From positions 930,001 through 994,000 of the forward strand of contig CP151667.1 in the NCBI GenBank assembly GCA_038400315.1: 64,000 bases of DNA, read 5' to 3'. The DNA comes from Isosphaeraceae bacterium EP7 (GTDB lineage: Bacteria > Planctomycetota > Planctomycetia > Isosphaerales > Isosphaeraceae). The notes under the pieces are model-generated. The model worked only from the letters and a program-made list of their open reading frames with translations. It ran no database searches and was not told the origin of the DNA. Position numbers and translations under genes: made by a program. Position 1 is the first letter of the stretch, and every line of letters starts with the position of its first letter. Shown here piece after piece: positions 25,735 to 34,731 of the stretch.

Positions 25735-25769
25735 CGCAGGACGCCACGACATCGCTCGGATCGGAAAAT

Positions 25770-25797
25770 GGGCCGACCCCTCCTACGGGGTCGGCCC
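25770..25797 (+). terminator. Hairpin between the secreted-protein gene and trmL
   Basis: An 11-bp perfect stem (GGGCCGACCCC at 25770-25780, GGGGTCGGCCC at 25787-25797) with a 6-base loop, 35 bases after the upstream stop and followed by CTTG. It probably terminates the upstream transcript. It ends 21 bases before the trmL start, so it could also act as an attenuator there. Confidence 0.65.
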
Positions 25798-25818
25798 CTT
25801 GACGTTAAGGCCGACGCC

Positions 25819-26292
25819 ATGAAGAGCCATCCTCCCTCGATGCACGTCGTGCTGGTCGAGCCCGAGATCGCCGCTAACGCGGGGGCCATCGGCCGGACCT
25901 GCGTGGCGCTGGGGGCGACCCTCTGGTTGGTCCGCCCCCTGGGCTTCCACCTCGACGACCGCCACAGGAAACGCGCGGGCCTTGACTACTGGGAGCACCT
26001 GGACTGCCGGGTCGTCGACCGCTTCGAGGAGGTGCTTACGGGCCTGGGCGACGGCCGCACCTGGCTCTTCAGCACCAAGGCCAAGGGGCTCTACACCGAG
26101 GCCATCTATCGGCCGGGCGATGCCCTTGTTTTCGGGCCCGAGAGCCGAGGCCTGCCCGCACGCTGGCTCGACGAGCGGCCCGAGTCGGCCGTGCGCATCC
26201 CGATGAGGCCCGAGGCTCGAAGCCTGAACCTGGCCAATGCCGCGTCGGTCGCGATGTACGAGGCCACGCGTCAGATCGGCTTCCGGGCCTGA
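25819..26292 (+). CDS. trmL: tRNA (cytidine/uridine-34 2'-O)-methyltransferase
   Basis: 157 residues from ATG 25819 (AAGG 8 bases upstream), the same size as E. coli TrmL. A SPOUT knotted methyltransferase that modifies the wobble ribose of leucine tRNAs using S-adenosylmethionine. Visible motifs: HVVLVEPEIAANAGAIGRTCVALGA (motif 1, with the catalytic Asn/Arg), VFGPESRGLP (motif 2) and IPMRPEARSLNLANAASVAMYEATRQ (motif 3, knot and AdoMet pocket). An in-frame ATG 17 codons upstream (25768) overlaps the hairpin and is rejected. The next gene starts 120 bases downstream on the same strand. Confidence 0.93.
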   Translation: MKSHPPSMHVVLVEPEIAANAGAIGRTCVALGATLWLVRPLGFHLDDRHRKRAGLDYWEHLDCRVVDRFEEVLTGLGDGRTWLFSTKAKGLYTEAIYRPGDALVFGPESRGLPARWLDERPESAVRIPMRPEARSLNLANAASVAMYEATRQIGFRA

Positions 26293-26412
26293 TCCGGGCG
26301 GATCTCGGGTCGTTGCGTCGCCTTTGCGCGCCACTTACAATCCGGAGACCCCCGCCCGCACGCCCCGCGCCCGCCGCGGAACCCGCCCGCCGAAGTACGA
26401 GGATCCCGCCCG

Positions 26413-29400
26413 ATGCCCACCCCGCACGCTCCCCTCGCCCGCGCCACGAGCCGTGGACGATTGCTCCGTCTGATAGCCACCCTGGCCATCGCGATCGTCG
26501 GAATGCCGACGGCCTCTCGCGGGGCGCTGCCCAAGGTGGCGGATGGGTTCAAGATCAGGCTGGTGGCCGCCGTGCCCGCGGTGGAGTTCCCCTGCCAGAT
26601 CGCCACCGCGCCTGACGGGGCCTTGTACGTCGCCGAAGACCCGATGGACCAGATCGGCCCATATGAGGCGGACAACGGCCGGATCCTCGTCTTCCGCGAC
26701 GGCAAGGAACCGGTGGTCTTCGCCGAGGGGTTCCGACCGATCTTCGGCATGGCCTGGCGCGACGGGGCGCTTTATGTGATGAACATGCCCCGACTGACCG
26801 TGCTGCGGGACACCGACGGCGACGGCAAGGCCGACGAGCGCAAGGACATCTTCAAAGACCTCGGCCCCGGACCCAAGGGATTCAACGACCACATCGTCTC
26901 GGGGATCCAGTTCGGTGTCGACGGTCGACTGTACATCTCGGTGGGCGACAAAGGGGTCCCCGGTGTGCACGGACCCGACGGCCGTTCGGTCCAGCTCATC
27001 GGCGGCGGGACGATCCGATGCAAGCCCGACGGCACCGAGCTTGAGCTGTTCACCTCGGGCACCCGCAATCACCTTGAGCCGAACCTCGACGCCGCCGACA
27101 ACCTATTCACCTACGACAACACCGACGACGGCGGCGGCTGGTGGACCCGCGTCACGCACCACATCGACGGCGGCTTTTACGGCTATCCATACGACTACCA
27201 CACGCGGACCGACCGCATGCTCCCGCGCATGGCCGAGTACGGCGGCGGGTCTCCCTGCGGCGGTGTGCTCTATAAGGAAGACGCCTGGCCGGCCAAGTTC
27301 CGTGGCCGTGGGATCTGGGCCGAGTGGGCCAAGCAGTCGGTAAGGGCCATTGCCTTCGAGCCTGAAGGGGCCACCTTCCGCGTCGCCGACGTGATCGAGC
27401 TGGTCGAGAAGGGGGAGGTCGCCGATTTCCGCCCGCTCGACCTGGCCCTCTCCCACGACGGCGCCACCCTCTACATCGCCGACTGGAGCATGGGCGGCTG
27501 GGCGAACAAGGCCGAGAAGCTCGGCCGCGTCTATGCCCTGACGCGAAAGGAACCCGAGACGCCCACCGCGCGTGGCTCCGACGCCGACGCAGCATCGGCC
27601 CAGCTCGCGCGCCTGGAGCATCCGTCGTTCAATGAGCGGATGCGAGCGCAAGCGGCCTTGATCCGCGTCGCAGCGACCGACCCTTCGATCCTTTCTCTCG
27701 TTGTTTCGGCCTTGAAGTCGGCAAGCACCGAGCCGATCGCCGCCCGGCACCTCGTCTGGATCGTCGATGCGATCGCCGGCGCGACCCCCGTCGGTGAATC
27801 GGCCGTCCGCGCGGCCCTGAAGTCCGGCTCTCCCGACGTCTGCGCCCAGGCGGCCCGTGCGCTGGGTTTGCGAGCGACAAAAACGGCCCTCGACGACCTC
27901 AATGCCGCCGCGTCCGACCCCGAGCCGAGCGTCCGACTTCAGGCCCTGATCGCCCTGGGACGCATCGGCGATTCCCGGGCCATCCCAGCGATTGTGGCGT
28001 CAATCGCCAGCCCGGACTTCTTCCTCGCCTTCGCCGCCCGCGTGGCCCTGCGGCGGATCGATGCCTGGGATGTTGCGGCGCGTGGTCTCGATTCGCCAGA
28101 CGCCAAGGTGCGTCTGGCGTTGCTCGCGGCAATGGAGGAGGCCTACAGCCAGAAGGCCATCGAGACGCTGTCCGCTTATGCGAAGGATCCGGCCCGGCCC
28201 GCCGATGAGCGGGCCAAGGCGCTCGGCTATCTCGCCGAGAACCACCGCAAGCCGCATCCCTGGGACGGCTCCTGGTGGGGGACTCGACCCTTCCTGAACA
28301 AGCCCCCGGCCAAGGATGTCGACTGGGCCGGCACCGAGTTTGTCCTGGTTGCCTGCCGAGATGCCCTATCTGATCCCGTCGCCGCGATCCGTATGGCCGC
28401 CGCCGGGGCCGTCCGCGTGACGGGAGACCGCGCAGCCCTCGCAGCCATCCGAGCCCGCTTCGGCGCCGAGCCCGACGCCGGCGTTCAGACCGAGATTGCA
28501 CGATCCCTGGGCCAGATGGGCGACGCCGAAGGCGTGCCGACGCTGACCCTCGCCCTGAACAATCAGGCCACGACCGCCGAGGTTCGCGATGCCTCGCTCG
28601 CCGCGATCAAGGCCATCGGCGGCCCGAAGGCGACCGCGGCCTTCGTTGAGCTGCTGTCCAAGGGAACGCTCGAAGGTTCCCGCATGGCGCTGGTCGCGGC
28701 CGCCCTGGGGAATTTCAAGTCGCCCGAGGCGCGACCCGCCCTGGTCGGTGCCCTGGCCAATTCCGACCCTGCCGTGCGATCGGCCGCCGTCGTCGCCTTG
28801 ACGGCCCTACCAGGCGCATCACCGGCCGACATCCGGCCGCTTCTGGCGGACCCCGACCTTGGCGTGAAGACGGCCGCCATCGCCGCGTCGGGCTCCTTGA
28901 AGGACGTCGAGGCCGTCCCCGCATTAATCGCGTTGGCCGGAGAGGATGCGACCCGGTTCGAGGCCTCGACCGCCCTGGCCTCGCTGCCCGACCCCCGCGC
29001 CATCCGTGTTTACGTCGCGGGCCTGTCTGACAAAAATGGAGACTTGCGCAAGGCCTCGGGGCTGGCCCTGGTCTCGATCAGGGAGAAGGCCACGCCGGTG
29101 CTCGACCAGTTCGCCGCACGCAAGGAGCTTTCGGGCGTCGCCGTTGCCGAGTTGCGAAAGGCGTTCTCGCGCGGCGAGCCGATTAAGGGCTGGCACATCG
29201 TCGGGCCGTTCCCGGAGAAGAAAGACCCGGAGTTCCCCGACGACAAGGCGGTCGATCTCACCCGGAAATTCCAGTCCGCCACTCAGACCGAGGTCGGGTG
29301 GATCGCTCCTCCGGCCAGTTCGGTCAACGATCGAGGACGGATCAACCTGGCCGAGGCCCTGGGGCAGCGTGACGACGTCACCGCGTTCGCGTCCGCCGTG

Positions 29401-30153
29401 ATCCAGAGTGAGACCAGGCGTCCCGCGCAGCTCGTCCTGCTCGCCGATGACACCCTGCGCGTCTGGCTCAACGGCCAGGAGGTCTTCAAGTCGGACCGGG
29501 GTCGAGGGAATTCAGAAGACGAGGCTGAGCGTGTCGACGTGACGCTGGAAGAGGGAGCGAATCGCCTTCTCGTCCGCTGCGGCAACGCCGGCGGGGGCTG
29601 GTTTTTCTTGGCCGGACTGACGCGGCCCTCGGACTACGCCTTCCTCAAGGCCCCGGCCACGGGTGCCTTCGACCCCGACACTTACCGCGTCTTCGCCGAG
29701 AAATCCGGCGGCGAACCCACCCGCGGCCGGGCCCTCTTCTCCGACCTCAAGGGCCTCGCCTGCCTGAAGTGCCACGCCGTCTCCGGCCAGGGCGGGGCAG
29801 TCGGACCCGAGCTCTCGGGCATCGCCTCGAAATACCCTCGAGCCGAGCTGATCGCGTCGGTGCTCTATCCTTCCGCTCGGATCAGTTCCGGCTACGAGCC
29901 AACCGTCCTCGCCCTCACCGATGGCAAGCTCGTCAACGGCATCCTCAAGGTCGAATCCGACGACGCTTTGGAGATCGAGGACGCCGACGCGAAGCGGCAG
30001 CGAATTCCCCGCGACCAGATCGAAGAACGCAAGGTCGGCGACGTCTCCCTGATGCCCAGCGGTCTTGCAGAAGGGCTGAGCCGGGAAGACTTCGCCGACC
30101 TGATCGCCTATCTGGAAACCTTGAAGGAGGCGCCGGCCGCCGCCAAGCCGTAA
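26413..30153 (+). CDS. PVC-type heme-binding dehydrogenase with HEAT repeats and cytochrome c domain
   Basis: 1246 residues. A signal peptide at 1-37 is followed by a six-bladed beta-propeller of the PQQ-dependent sugar-dehydrogenase/membrane-bound dehydrogenase type at about 40-380 (GTRNHLEPNLD, DDGGGWWTRVTHH). HEAT repeats span about 390-945. A beta-sandwich domain follows (WHIVGPFPEK ... LADDTLRVWLNGQEVF ... NRLLVRCGNAGGGW). The C-terminal cytochrome c domain carries CLKCH (C1117, C1120, H1121), the covalent heme site, with ligand Met possibly in VSLMPSG. This is the hallmark giant exported redox protein of Planctomycetota, presumed to oxidise a sugar or polysaccharide-derived substrate in the periplasm. 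The substrate is unknown. Confidence 0.92.
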   Translation: MPTPHAPLARATSRGRLLRLIATLAIAIVGMPTASRGALPKVADGFKIRLVAAVPAVEFPCQIATAPDGALYVAEDPMDQIGPYEADNGRILVFRDGKEPVVFAEGFRPIFGMAWRDGALYVMNMPRLTVLRDTDGDGKADERKDIFKDLGPGPKGFNDHIVSGIQFGVDGRLYISVGDKGVPGVHGPDGRSVQLIGGGTIRCKPDGTELELFTSGTRNHLEPNLDAADNLFTYDNTDDGGGWWTRVTHHIDGGFYGYPYDYHTRTDRMLPRMAEYGGGSPCGGVLYKEDAWPAKFRGRGIWAEWAKQSVRAIAFEPEGATFRVADVIELVEKGEVADFRPLDLALSHDGATLYIADWSMGGWANKAEKLGRVYALTRKEPETPTARGSDADAASAQLARLEHPSFNERMRAQAALIRVAATDPSILSLVVSALKSASTEPIAARHLVWIVDAIAGATPVGESAVRAALKSGSPDVCAQAARALGLRATKTALDDLNAAASDPEPSVRLQALIALGRIGDSRAIPAIVASIASPDFFLAFAARVALRRIDAWDVAARGLDSPDAKVRLALLAAMEEAYSQKAIETLSAYAKDPARPADERAKALGYLAENHRKPHPWDGSWWGTRPFLNKPPAKDVDWAGTEFVLVACRDALSDPVAAIRMAAAGAVRVTGDRAALAAIRARFGAEPDAGVQTEIARSLGQMGDAEGVPTLTLALNNQATTAEVRDASLAAIKAIGGPKATAAFVELLSKGTLEGSRMALVAAALGNFKSPEARPALVGALANSDPAVRSAAVVALTALPGASPADIRPLLADPDLGVKTAAIAASGSLKDVEAVPALIALAGEDATRFEASTALASLPDPRAIRVYVAGLSDKNGDLRKASGLALVSIREKATPVLDQFAARKELSGVAVAELRKAFSRGEPIKGWHIVGPFPEKKDPEFPDDKAVDLTRKFQSATQTEVGWIAPPASSVNDRGRINLAEALGQRDDVTAFASAVIQSETRRPAQLVLLADDTLRVWLNGQEVFKSDRGRGNSEDEAERVDVTLEEGANRLLVRCGNAGGGWFFLAGLTRPSDYAFLKAPATGAFDPDTYRVFAEKSGGEPTRGRALFSDLKGLACLKCHAVSGQGGAVGPELSGIASKYPRAELIASVLYPSARISSGYEPTVLALTDGKLVNGILKVESDDALEIEDADAKRQRIPRDQIEERKVGDVSLMPSGLAEGLSREDFADLIAYLETLKEAPAAAKP

Positions 30154-30211
30154 GTCCACTCGTCGTTGGGGCCGGGCAGGAACGACGCGGCTTGACGCGC
30201 GATCCGCGGCC

Positions 30212-30544
30212 TCAACGACTCGCTGGAGGAGGCGGCGTGGCCACGGCCTTCGGAGTTTCTGGCGTCAACAAAACGGCGACTCCGAAGCAGAGTGCGACGA
30301 CCAGCGGGAGGAGAATGAACCAGAATCGCTGGCAAATCGCGTCGATGGTGATCGCTCTGATCGATCCCGCCGTCGTGCTAACCCCGACATCACGGAGAGG
30401 TGTCCCGGGCGGAATCTGATCCAGGGAACCGCCCGTAATCTGCTTTCGAACGTTCCTGTGGAACTCCGCGACCCACCAGTGATTGACCAGGAACGCTCCC
30501 AGTACCAAGGCTGAGAGTCCCGCAGTGAGAACCGTTCGACTCAT
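30212..30544 (-). CDS. Small two-helix membrane protein
   Basis: 110 residues, not recognised. The N-terminal hydrophobic helix is at about 7-24 (TAGLSALVLGAFLVNHWWV) and a second is at about 75-94 (FWFILLPLVVALCFGVAVLL). Between them lies a polar loop, probably periplasmic (LDQIPPGTPLRDVGVSTTAGSI). The tail is Pro-rich. It starts 10 bases after the stop of the ABC ATPase gene on the same strand, so it is in that operon. It is far too small to be the missing sugar permease. Confidence 0.65.
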   Translation of the reverse strand: MSRTVLTAGLSALVLGAFLVNHWWVAEFHRNVRKQITGGSLDQIPPGTPLRDVGVSTTAGSIRAITIDAICQRFWFILLPLVVALCFGVAVLLTPETPKAVATPPPPASR

Positions 30545-30554
30545 GGAGACCCTT

Positions 30555-32120
30555 TCATGAAACAGTCGCTCGCTCCAGGAATTTGGTCGCGGCGTGCATG
30601 ATGGTCTCCTCGGTGGCCTCGGGCCGGGGGATGTCGGCGGTGATTCGGCCTTCGCATAGGACGAGAATTCGGTCGCAGACGGCGAGCAGCTCGGGCAGCT
30701 CGCTGGAGGTCATCAGGATGGCCATGCCGCCGTCAGCAAGCTGACGGATCAGGCCGTAAATCTCCGACTTGGCGCCGACGTCGATGCCCCGGGTGGGCTC
30801 GTCGAGCAGAAGCAGCCTGGGATTGGTCAGGAGCCAGCGGGCCAGGATGCATTTCTGCTGGTTGCCGCCGGAGAGACTCGTCACGGCGGCCGAAGCTCCC
30901 GCGGCCTTGATCGAGAGCTGCTTGATCGAGCCGGCGACGGCTTTTGACTCGGCCCGGCGGTCAACCAGACCGGCGTGGGAGAGGGCGTCGAGGTGGCGGA
31001 TTGTCACGTTCTCGCCGACATTCATCCGGTCGAAGAGGCCGAGCGTCTTGCGGTCCTCGGTGACGAGCGCCACGCCGGCCCGGATCGCCTGTCGGGGATG
31101 TTCGAAGCGGACGGGCTTGCCTTCCAGGGTGATCGAGCCGGTGGGCGCCTCGGGGCTGGCGCCGAAGAGGGCTTCGAGGAGTTCGGTGCGGCCGGCACCG
31201 AGCAGGCCGGCAATGCCGACGACCTCGCCGGCGCGGACGCCGAAGCTCAAGTCCGAAAGCGCCGGCCGGCCGATGCCACCGGGCTTGGCAAGGGCGAGCC
31301 CTTCCACCTTCAGGACCTCGGCGCCAAGCTCGTGTTGACCCTGGTAGGCCAGGGCCCCCAGCTCGCGACCGACCATCCAGCGGCAGACCTGGCCGGCGTC
31401 GGTCTCCGACCCCGGGGCGGTCGCGATGAACTTGCCGTCGCGGACGACCGTCACGCGGTCGGCCAGGGTGAAGACCTCGTTCATCTTGTGGCTGATGTAG
31501 ATGACGGCCACGCCGCGTTTCTTCAGGTCGCCGATGGCGCGGAAGAGGCGGGCCACCTCGGCGTCGGAGAGCGCGGAGGTGGGCTCGTCCATGATGACCA
31601 CGTCGGCCCGGCCCGAGAGTGCCTTGGCGATCTCGACCATCTGCTGGTCGCCAATGCGCAGCTCGGACACGCGCGACCTGGGGTCGATTGCCGCGCCCAG
31701 GCGATTGAACAGGGCGCGGGCATCGGCCTCCATCGCCGCATCGTCGATCATCCCGAATCGGGTCCGCTCGCGGCCAAGAAAGACGTTGGCGGCGACGGAA
31801 AGCTCGGGGACGAGGTTCAGCTCCTGGTGGATGATCCGCACGCCGGCCGCCTCGGCATCGCGCGGGCCGTCGAAGCGGACGACCCGGCCGTCCAGTTCCA
31901 GCTCACCACCGTAGTCGGTGATGGCGCCGGCCAGAATCTTCATGAGCGTGCTTTTGCCGGCGCCGTTCTCGCCGCAGAGCGCGTGGACCTCGCCGGCGTG
32001 GGCCTCGAACGAAACCCCGGACAGGGCGTGCACGCCGCCGAAATTCTTGGTGATCTGCCGCATGCGCAGCCGGGGCGGGGCCTGCTCGTTCTCGGTGACG
32101 CTCGTCGATGCCTGGGTCAT
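30555..32120 (-). CDS. Sugar ABC transporter ATPase, RbsA/MglA type
   Basis: 521 residues with two tandem ABC domains, as in the ribose/galactose/xylose importers. The first has Walker A GENGAGKST at 50-58, signature LRIGDQQMVEIAKAL and Walker B VVIMDEPTSAL. The second has a degenerate Walker A (GLLGAGRTE), signature SLSGGNQQKCILARWL and LLLLDEPTRGID, as usual for this family. It energises import of a monosaccharide, but neither the permease nor the binding protein is adjacent; only a small membrane protein follows. It shares an ATGA overlap with the upstream GNAT gene, so translation is coupled. The substrate (ribose, given rpiA and deoC elsewhere in the window) is speculation. Confidence 0.92.
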   Translation of the reverse strand: MTQASTSVTENEQAPPRLRMRQITKNFGGVHALSGVSFEAHAGEVHALCGENGAGKSTLMKILAGAITDYGGELELDGRVVRFDGPRDAEAAGVRIIHQELNLVPELSVAANVFLGRERTRFGMIDDAAMEADARALFNRLGAAIDPRSRVSELRIGDQQMVEIAKALSGRADVVIMDEPTSALSDAEVARLFRAIGDLKKRGVAVIYISHKMNEVFTLADRVTVVRDGKFIATAPGSETDAGQVCRWMVGRELGALAYQGQHELGAEVLKVEGLALAKPGGIGRPALSDLSFGVRAGEVVGIAGLLGAGRTELLEALFGASPEAPTGSITLEGKPVRFEHPRQAIRAGVALVTEDRKTLGLFDRMNVGENVTIRHLDALSHAGLVDRRAESKAVAGSIKQLSIKAAGASAAVTSLSGGNQQKCILARWLLTNPRLLLLDEPTRGIDVGAKSEIYGLIRQLADGGMAILMTSSELPELLAVCDRILVLCEGRITADIPRPEATEETIMHAATKFLERATVS

Positions 32121-32614
32121 GTCGTGGGTCCCGGTTCGGGCTCCAGGGGCATGGCGTAGTGGACCTGTCGGGCGACTTCGAGGAAGCCGACCGACGGGTA
32201 GAGGTGGCGGCCGATCGGGTTGCCTTCGAGAGTCTCGATGCGTGCGACCCGCATACCCTCGGCCCGGAACCGGCCGATCGCGTGCTCGAGCAGCCTGCGC
32301 CCCAGACCCTGGCCGCGCGCGACCGGGGCGACGACCACGTTGGGAATTCGGCCGACCGAAGCGTCGCGGTCGAACCGCATCGAGACGTAGCCGAGGATTT
32401 CGCCCGAGGCCTCCGCCACGTCGACCGCGCCGTCGGCGGCGTCGACGTCCTCGTCGACGTGCCGGCCTTTGCGGTCGCGCCAGTCGGAGGTCGCGAGGGG
32501 GCCGAGCACGCGGTCGATGGCGTGGTCGATCGAGACCCCTTCGAACGCGTCGATCGTCAGGCGCTTCAGGGTGGCGCGGTCGGGCTCGCGATACGGGCGG
32601 ACGATGATCGCCAT
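32117..32614 (-). CDS. GNAT-family N-acetyltransferase
   Basis: 165 residues from ATG 32614 (MAIIVRPYREPDRATL, GGAG about 12 bases upstream). The GNAT fold is complete: beta1-alpha1 (IIVRPYREPDRATLKRLTIDAF), beta4 (GRIPNVVVAPVARG), the acetyl-CoA loop ARGQGLGRRLLEHAI, and the C-terminal IETLEGNPIGRHLYPSVGFLEV. The acceptor is unknown. Its stop codon overlaps the ABC ATPase start as ATGA, so the two are made together. Divergent from the flavin oxidoreductase gene at 32760, with a 145-base shared upstream region. Confidence 0.85.
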   Translation of the reverse strand: MAIIVRPYREPDRATLKRLTIDAFEGVSIDHAIDRVLGPLATSDWRDRKGRHVDEDVDAADGAVDVAEASGEILGYVSMRFDRDASVGRIPNVVVAPVARGQGLGRRLLEHAIGRFRAEGMRVARIETLEGNPIGRHLYPSVGFLEVARQVHYAMPLEPEPGPTT

Positions 32615-32759
32615 CGGGTTGATTGCTCCGGCCGTCGACCTCAGTCGGGGAACTTCCGATGATAGCATGGCGGCCGGGAGGTGTCGGCCCGGTTCCCCGC
32701 GCAGTATCCTCAACGATGAGTCGGCCGACATTTCGAGGCCCGACGAGGGGCGATCCTTC

Positions 32760-34178
32760 ATGTCCAAGTACTTCAAATACAAGACCGTCGCGGATCTCGC
32801 CCTCGACGCCGAGCGCAGGGGCCTCACCCTACGTCCCGCCGATGAATTGGATCCGCTGCGTCGGCCGTACGATCTGGGCGGTCGCCGGGTTGGCAATCGC
32901 CTGGCGATCCAGCCGATGGAGGGGTGCGACGGCACTGCGGACGGCTCGCCCGGCGAGCTAACCTTGCGCCGTTACGAGCGATTCGGCGACGGCGGCGCCA
33001 AGCTGATCTGGGCCGAGGCCGCCGCAATCGTGCCCGAGGCGCGTGCCAATACCCGCCAGCTCGTCATCGACGAGACCCACGTCGACGGCCTGGCCCGGCT
33101 GCTCGATGCCTGCCGCAGGGCCCATCGGAGTGCCTGGGGCAACGACGATGACCTCGTCGTCGGCTTGCAGCTCACCCATTCGGGACGGTACAGCCACCCG
33201 AGGCCGATCATCGCCCAGCACGACCCGCTGCTGGACGGGCGGACGATGGTGGACAGGGCAACCGGGACGAAGGTCGGGCCCGACTTTCCGATCTTATCCG
33301 ACGACGAGCTCGACCGGCTCCAGGACCGATACGTCGAGGCGGCGACGCTGGCCTATCGCTGCGGTTTCGACTTCGTCGACCTGAAGCAGTGCCATCGCTA
33401 CCTGCTCAATGAGCTGCTCGCGGCCAAGACCCGGCCCGGTAAATACGGTGGGCCCTACGAGCATCGAACCCGATTTATCCGCGAGGTCGCAGGACGGATC
33501 CGCGACGAGAACCCGGGAAGGATGATCGGCACGCGATTGAACATCTACGACGGGATCCCGTTCCGCACCGGATCCGACGGGGTAGGCGTCACCGAAGTCC
33601 ACGCCTCGCCGATCCGATCGACCTGGGGCACCCGCGAGGATGACGCGAGCGTGCCCGACATGGCCGAGCCGATCCGGCTAGTGGGCGACTTGAACGCCGC
33701 CGGCGTCACGCTTTTCAACCTGTCGATGGGCAATCCGTACGCCAGCCCGCACATCGTCCGGCCGTTCGAGTATCCGCCGGTCGACGGCTACGAGACGCCC
33801 GAGCACCCGCTCATCGGCGTCGACCGTCACCTCCGGCTGAGCGCCGAGATCCAGGCCGCGCACCCCGACGTAGCAATCGTCGGTTCGGGCTATAGCTGGT
33901 TGCAAGCCTGGGCCTTCCACGTCGGTGCGAGGCAGGTGGCCGAGGGCCGGGCGACGTTCGTCGGCCTGGGCCGTGGGTCGCTGTCTCACCCCGACTTCGC
34001 CCGTCATGTCATGGAAGACAGGCCGTTGGACCCCAAGAGGACCTGCCGGACCTTCAGCGACTGCACGACCCTCATGAGGTCGAAGAACAATGCGCTGGGC
34101 CAGTTCGCCACGGGCTGCCCGCCGTTCGACAAGGCGATTTACGGCCCGATCTTGGCGGAGGCCCGCGACGGTCGCTGA
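32760..34178 (+). CDS. NADH:flavin oxidoreductase, Old Yellow Enzyme family
   Basis: 472 residues from ATG 32760 (GAGGGG upstream, MSKYFKYKT). An FMN-binding TIM barrel: NRLAIQPMEGCDG near residue 45 lies at the flavin site, VVGLQLTHSGRYSHP carries the substrate-binding segment (usually HxGR), and FDFVDLKQCHRYLLNELLAAKTRPGKYGG corresponds to the conserved D-x-H-x-A-x-GYLLxxFLSPxxNxRxDxYGG stretch. The protein is longer than basic OYE but shows no C-terminal Fe-S/FAD module (no CxxCxxxC). Probably a single-domain ene-reductase or trimethylamine/2,4-dienoyl-CoA-reductase-like enzyme without the second half. Substrate unknown. Converges with the DUF442 phosphatase. Confidence 0.87.
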   Translation: MSKYFKYKTVADLALDAERRGLTLRPADELDPLRRPYDLGGRRVGNRLAIQPMEGCDGTADGSPGELTLRRYERFGDGGAKLIWAEAAAIVPEARANTRQLVIDETHVDGLARLLDACRRAHRSAWGNDDDLVVGLQLTHSGRYSHPRPIIAQHDPLLDGRTMVDRATGTKVGPDFPILSDDELDRLQDRYVEAATLAYRCGFDFVDLKQCHRYLLNELLAAKTRPGKYGGPYEHRTRFIREVAGRIRDENPGRMIGTRLNIYDGIPFRTGSDGVGVTEVHASPIRSTWGTREDDASVPDMAEPIRLVGDLNAAGVTLFNLSMGNPYASPHIVRPFEYPPVDGYETPEHPLIGVDRHLRLSAEIQAAHPDVAIVGSGYSWLQAWAFHVGARQVAEGRATFVGLGRGSLSHPDFARHVMEDRPLDPKRTCRTFSDCTTLMRSKNNALGQFATGCPPFDKAIYGPILAEARDGR

Positions 34179-34188
34179 GGCGGGGTGG

Positions 34189-34647
34189 TCAGGCGATGTC
34201 GGGATTCTCGGCGAGATAGCCTTCGACGAGTTTTTTCAGTCCGCCTTCGACTTCGAGGCCGCTGGCCTTGCCTCGCTCGAACGCCTCGTCGGGCGTCCAG
34301 CCGTTGGCCTTGATCTGCTGGAGCAGGACCAGGGCCGCGGCACGTCCCCCCTTGCGGCAGTGGACAAGAACCTTGCCGTTGGCGGCATGGCCGTCGATGA
34401 AGTCGACCACCGAGGCCACGCCCTCGCGTGTGAATGGGGCAGAACCGACGCCGTAGTGCAGGTAGTCGAGGCCCAGGTCGGCCGCCCTGGAGGCCTCGGC
34501 CTTGGGGTCGATCGGCTGCTCGGGCTCGCCGTCGTTGCGAAGGTTGACGATGCCGACGTATCCAGCCTCCTTCAGAGCGAGGAGGTCGGATTCGGTGGGC
34601 TGGTCGGCGATCACGACGTTGGGGGCGACGGTGCGCTGGAAGTTCAT
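34189..34647 (-). CDS. DUF442/BLH-type protein phosphatase-like protein
   Basis: 152 residues from ATG 34647 (MNFQRTVAPNVVIADQPTESDL). The fold is that of dual-specificity phosphatases, in the TIGR01244/DUF442 branch: GYVGIVNLRNDGE, then the phosphate loop KVLVHCRKGGRAAALVLL, whose CxxGxR spacing is normal for this branch (classic PTPs have Cx5R). In other bacteria this domain is fused to a beta-lactamase-like sulfur dioxygenase, suggesting a link to sulfide or persulfide metabolism, but here it stands alone. It converges with the flavin oxidoreductase gene (10 bases between stops) and is followed on its own strand by no partner. Confidence 0.8.
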   Translation of the reverse strand: MNFQRTVAPNVVIADQPTESDLLALKEAGYVGIVNLRNDGEPEQPIDPKAEASRAADLGLDYLHYGVGSAPFTREGVASVVDFIDGHAANGKVLVHCRKGGRAAALVLLQQIKANGWTPDEAFERGKASGLEVEGGLKKLVEGYLAENPDIA

Positions 34648-34731
34648 GGCAGGCGGGGACCTCGGTGCTGGCGAGCGTGGACGAAGCCGGCGCGAACCCC
34701 GCTGGGATCGCGCCGGCAACTCGATGGGAGA

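Noticed and set aside
24217-25752. A 511-codon minus-strand frame opposite the exported protein gene
   Set aside because: Arg/Gly-rich text without motifs; the plus-strand protein has a signal peptide and a good ribosome site.
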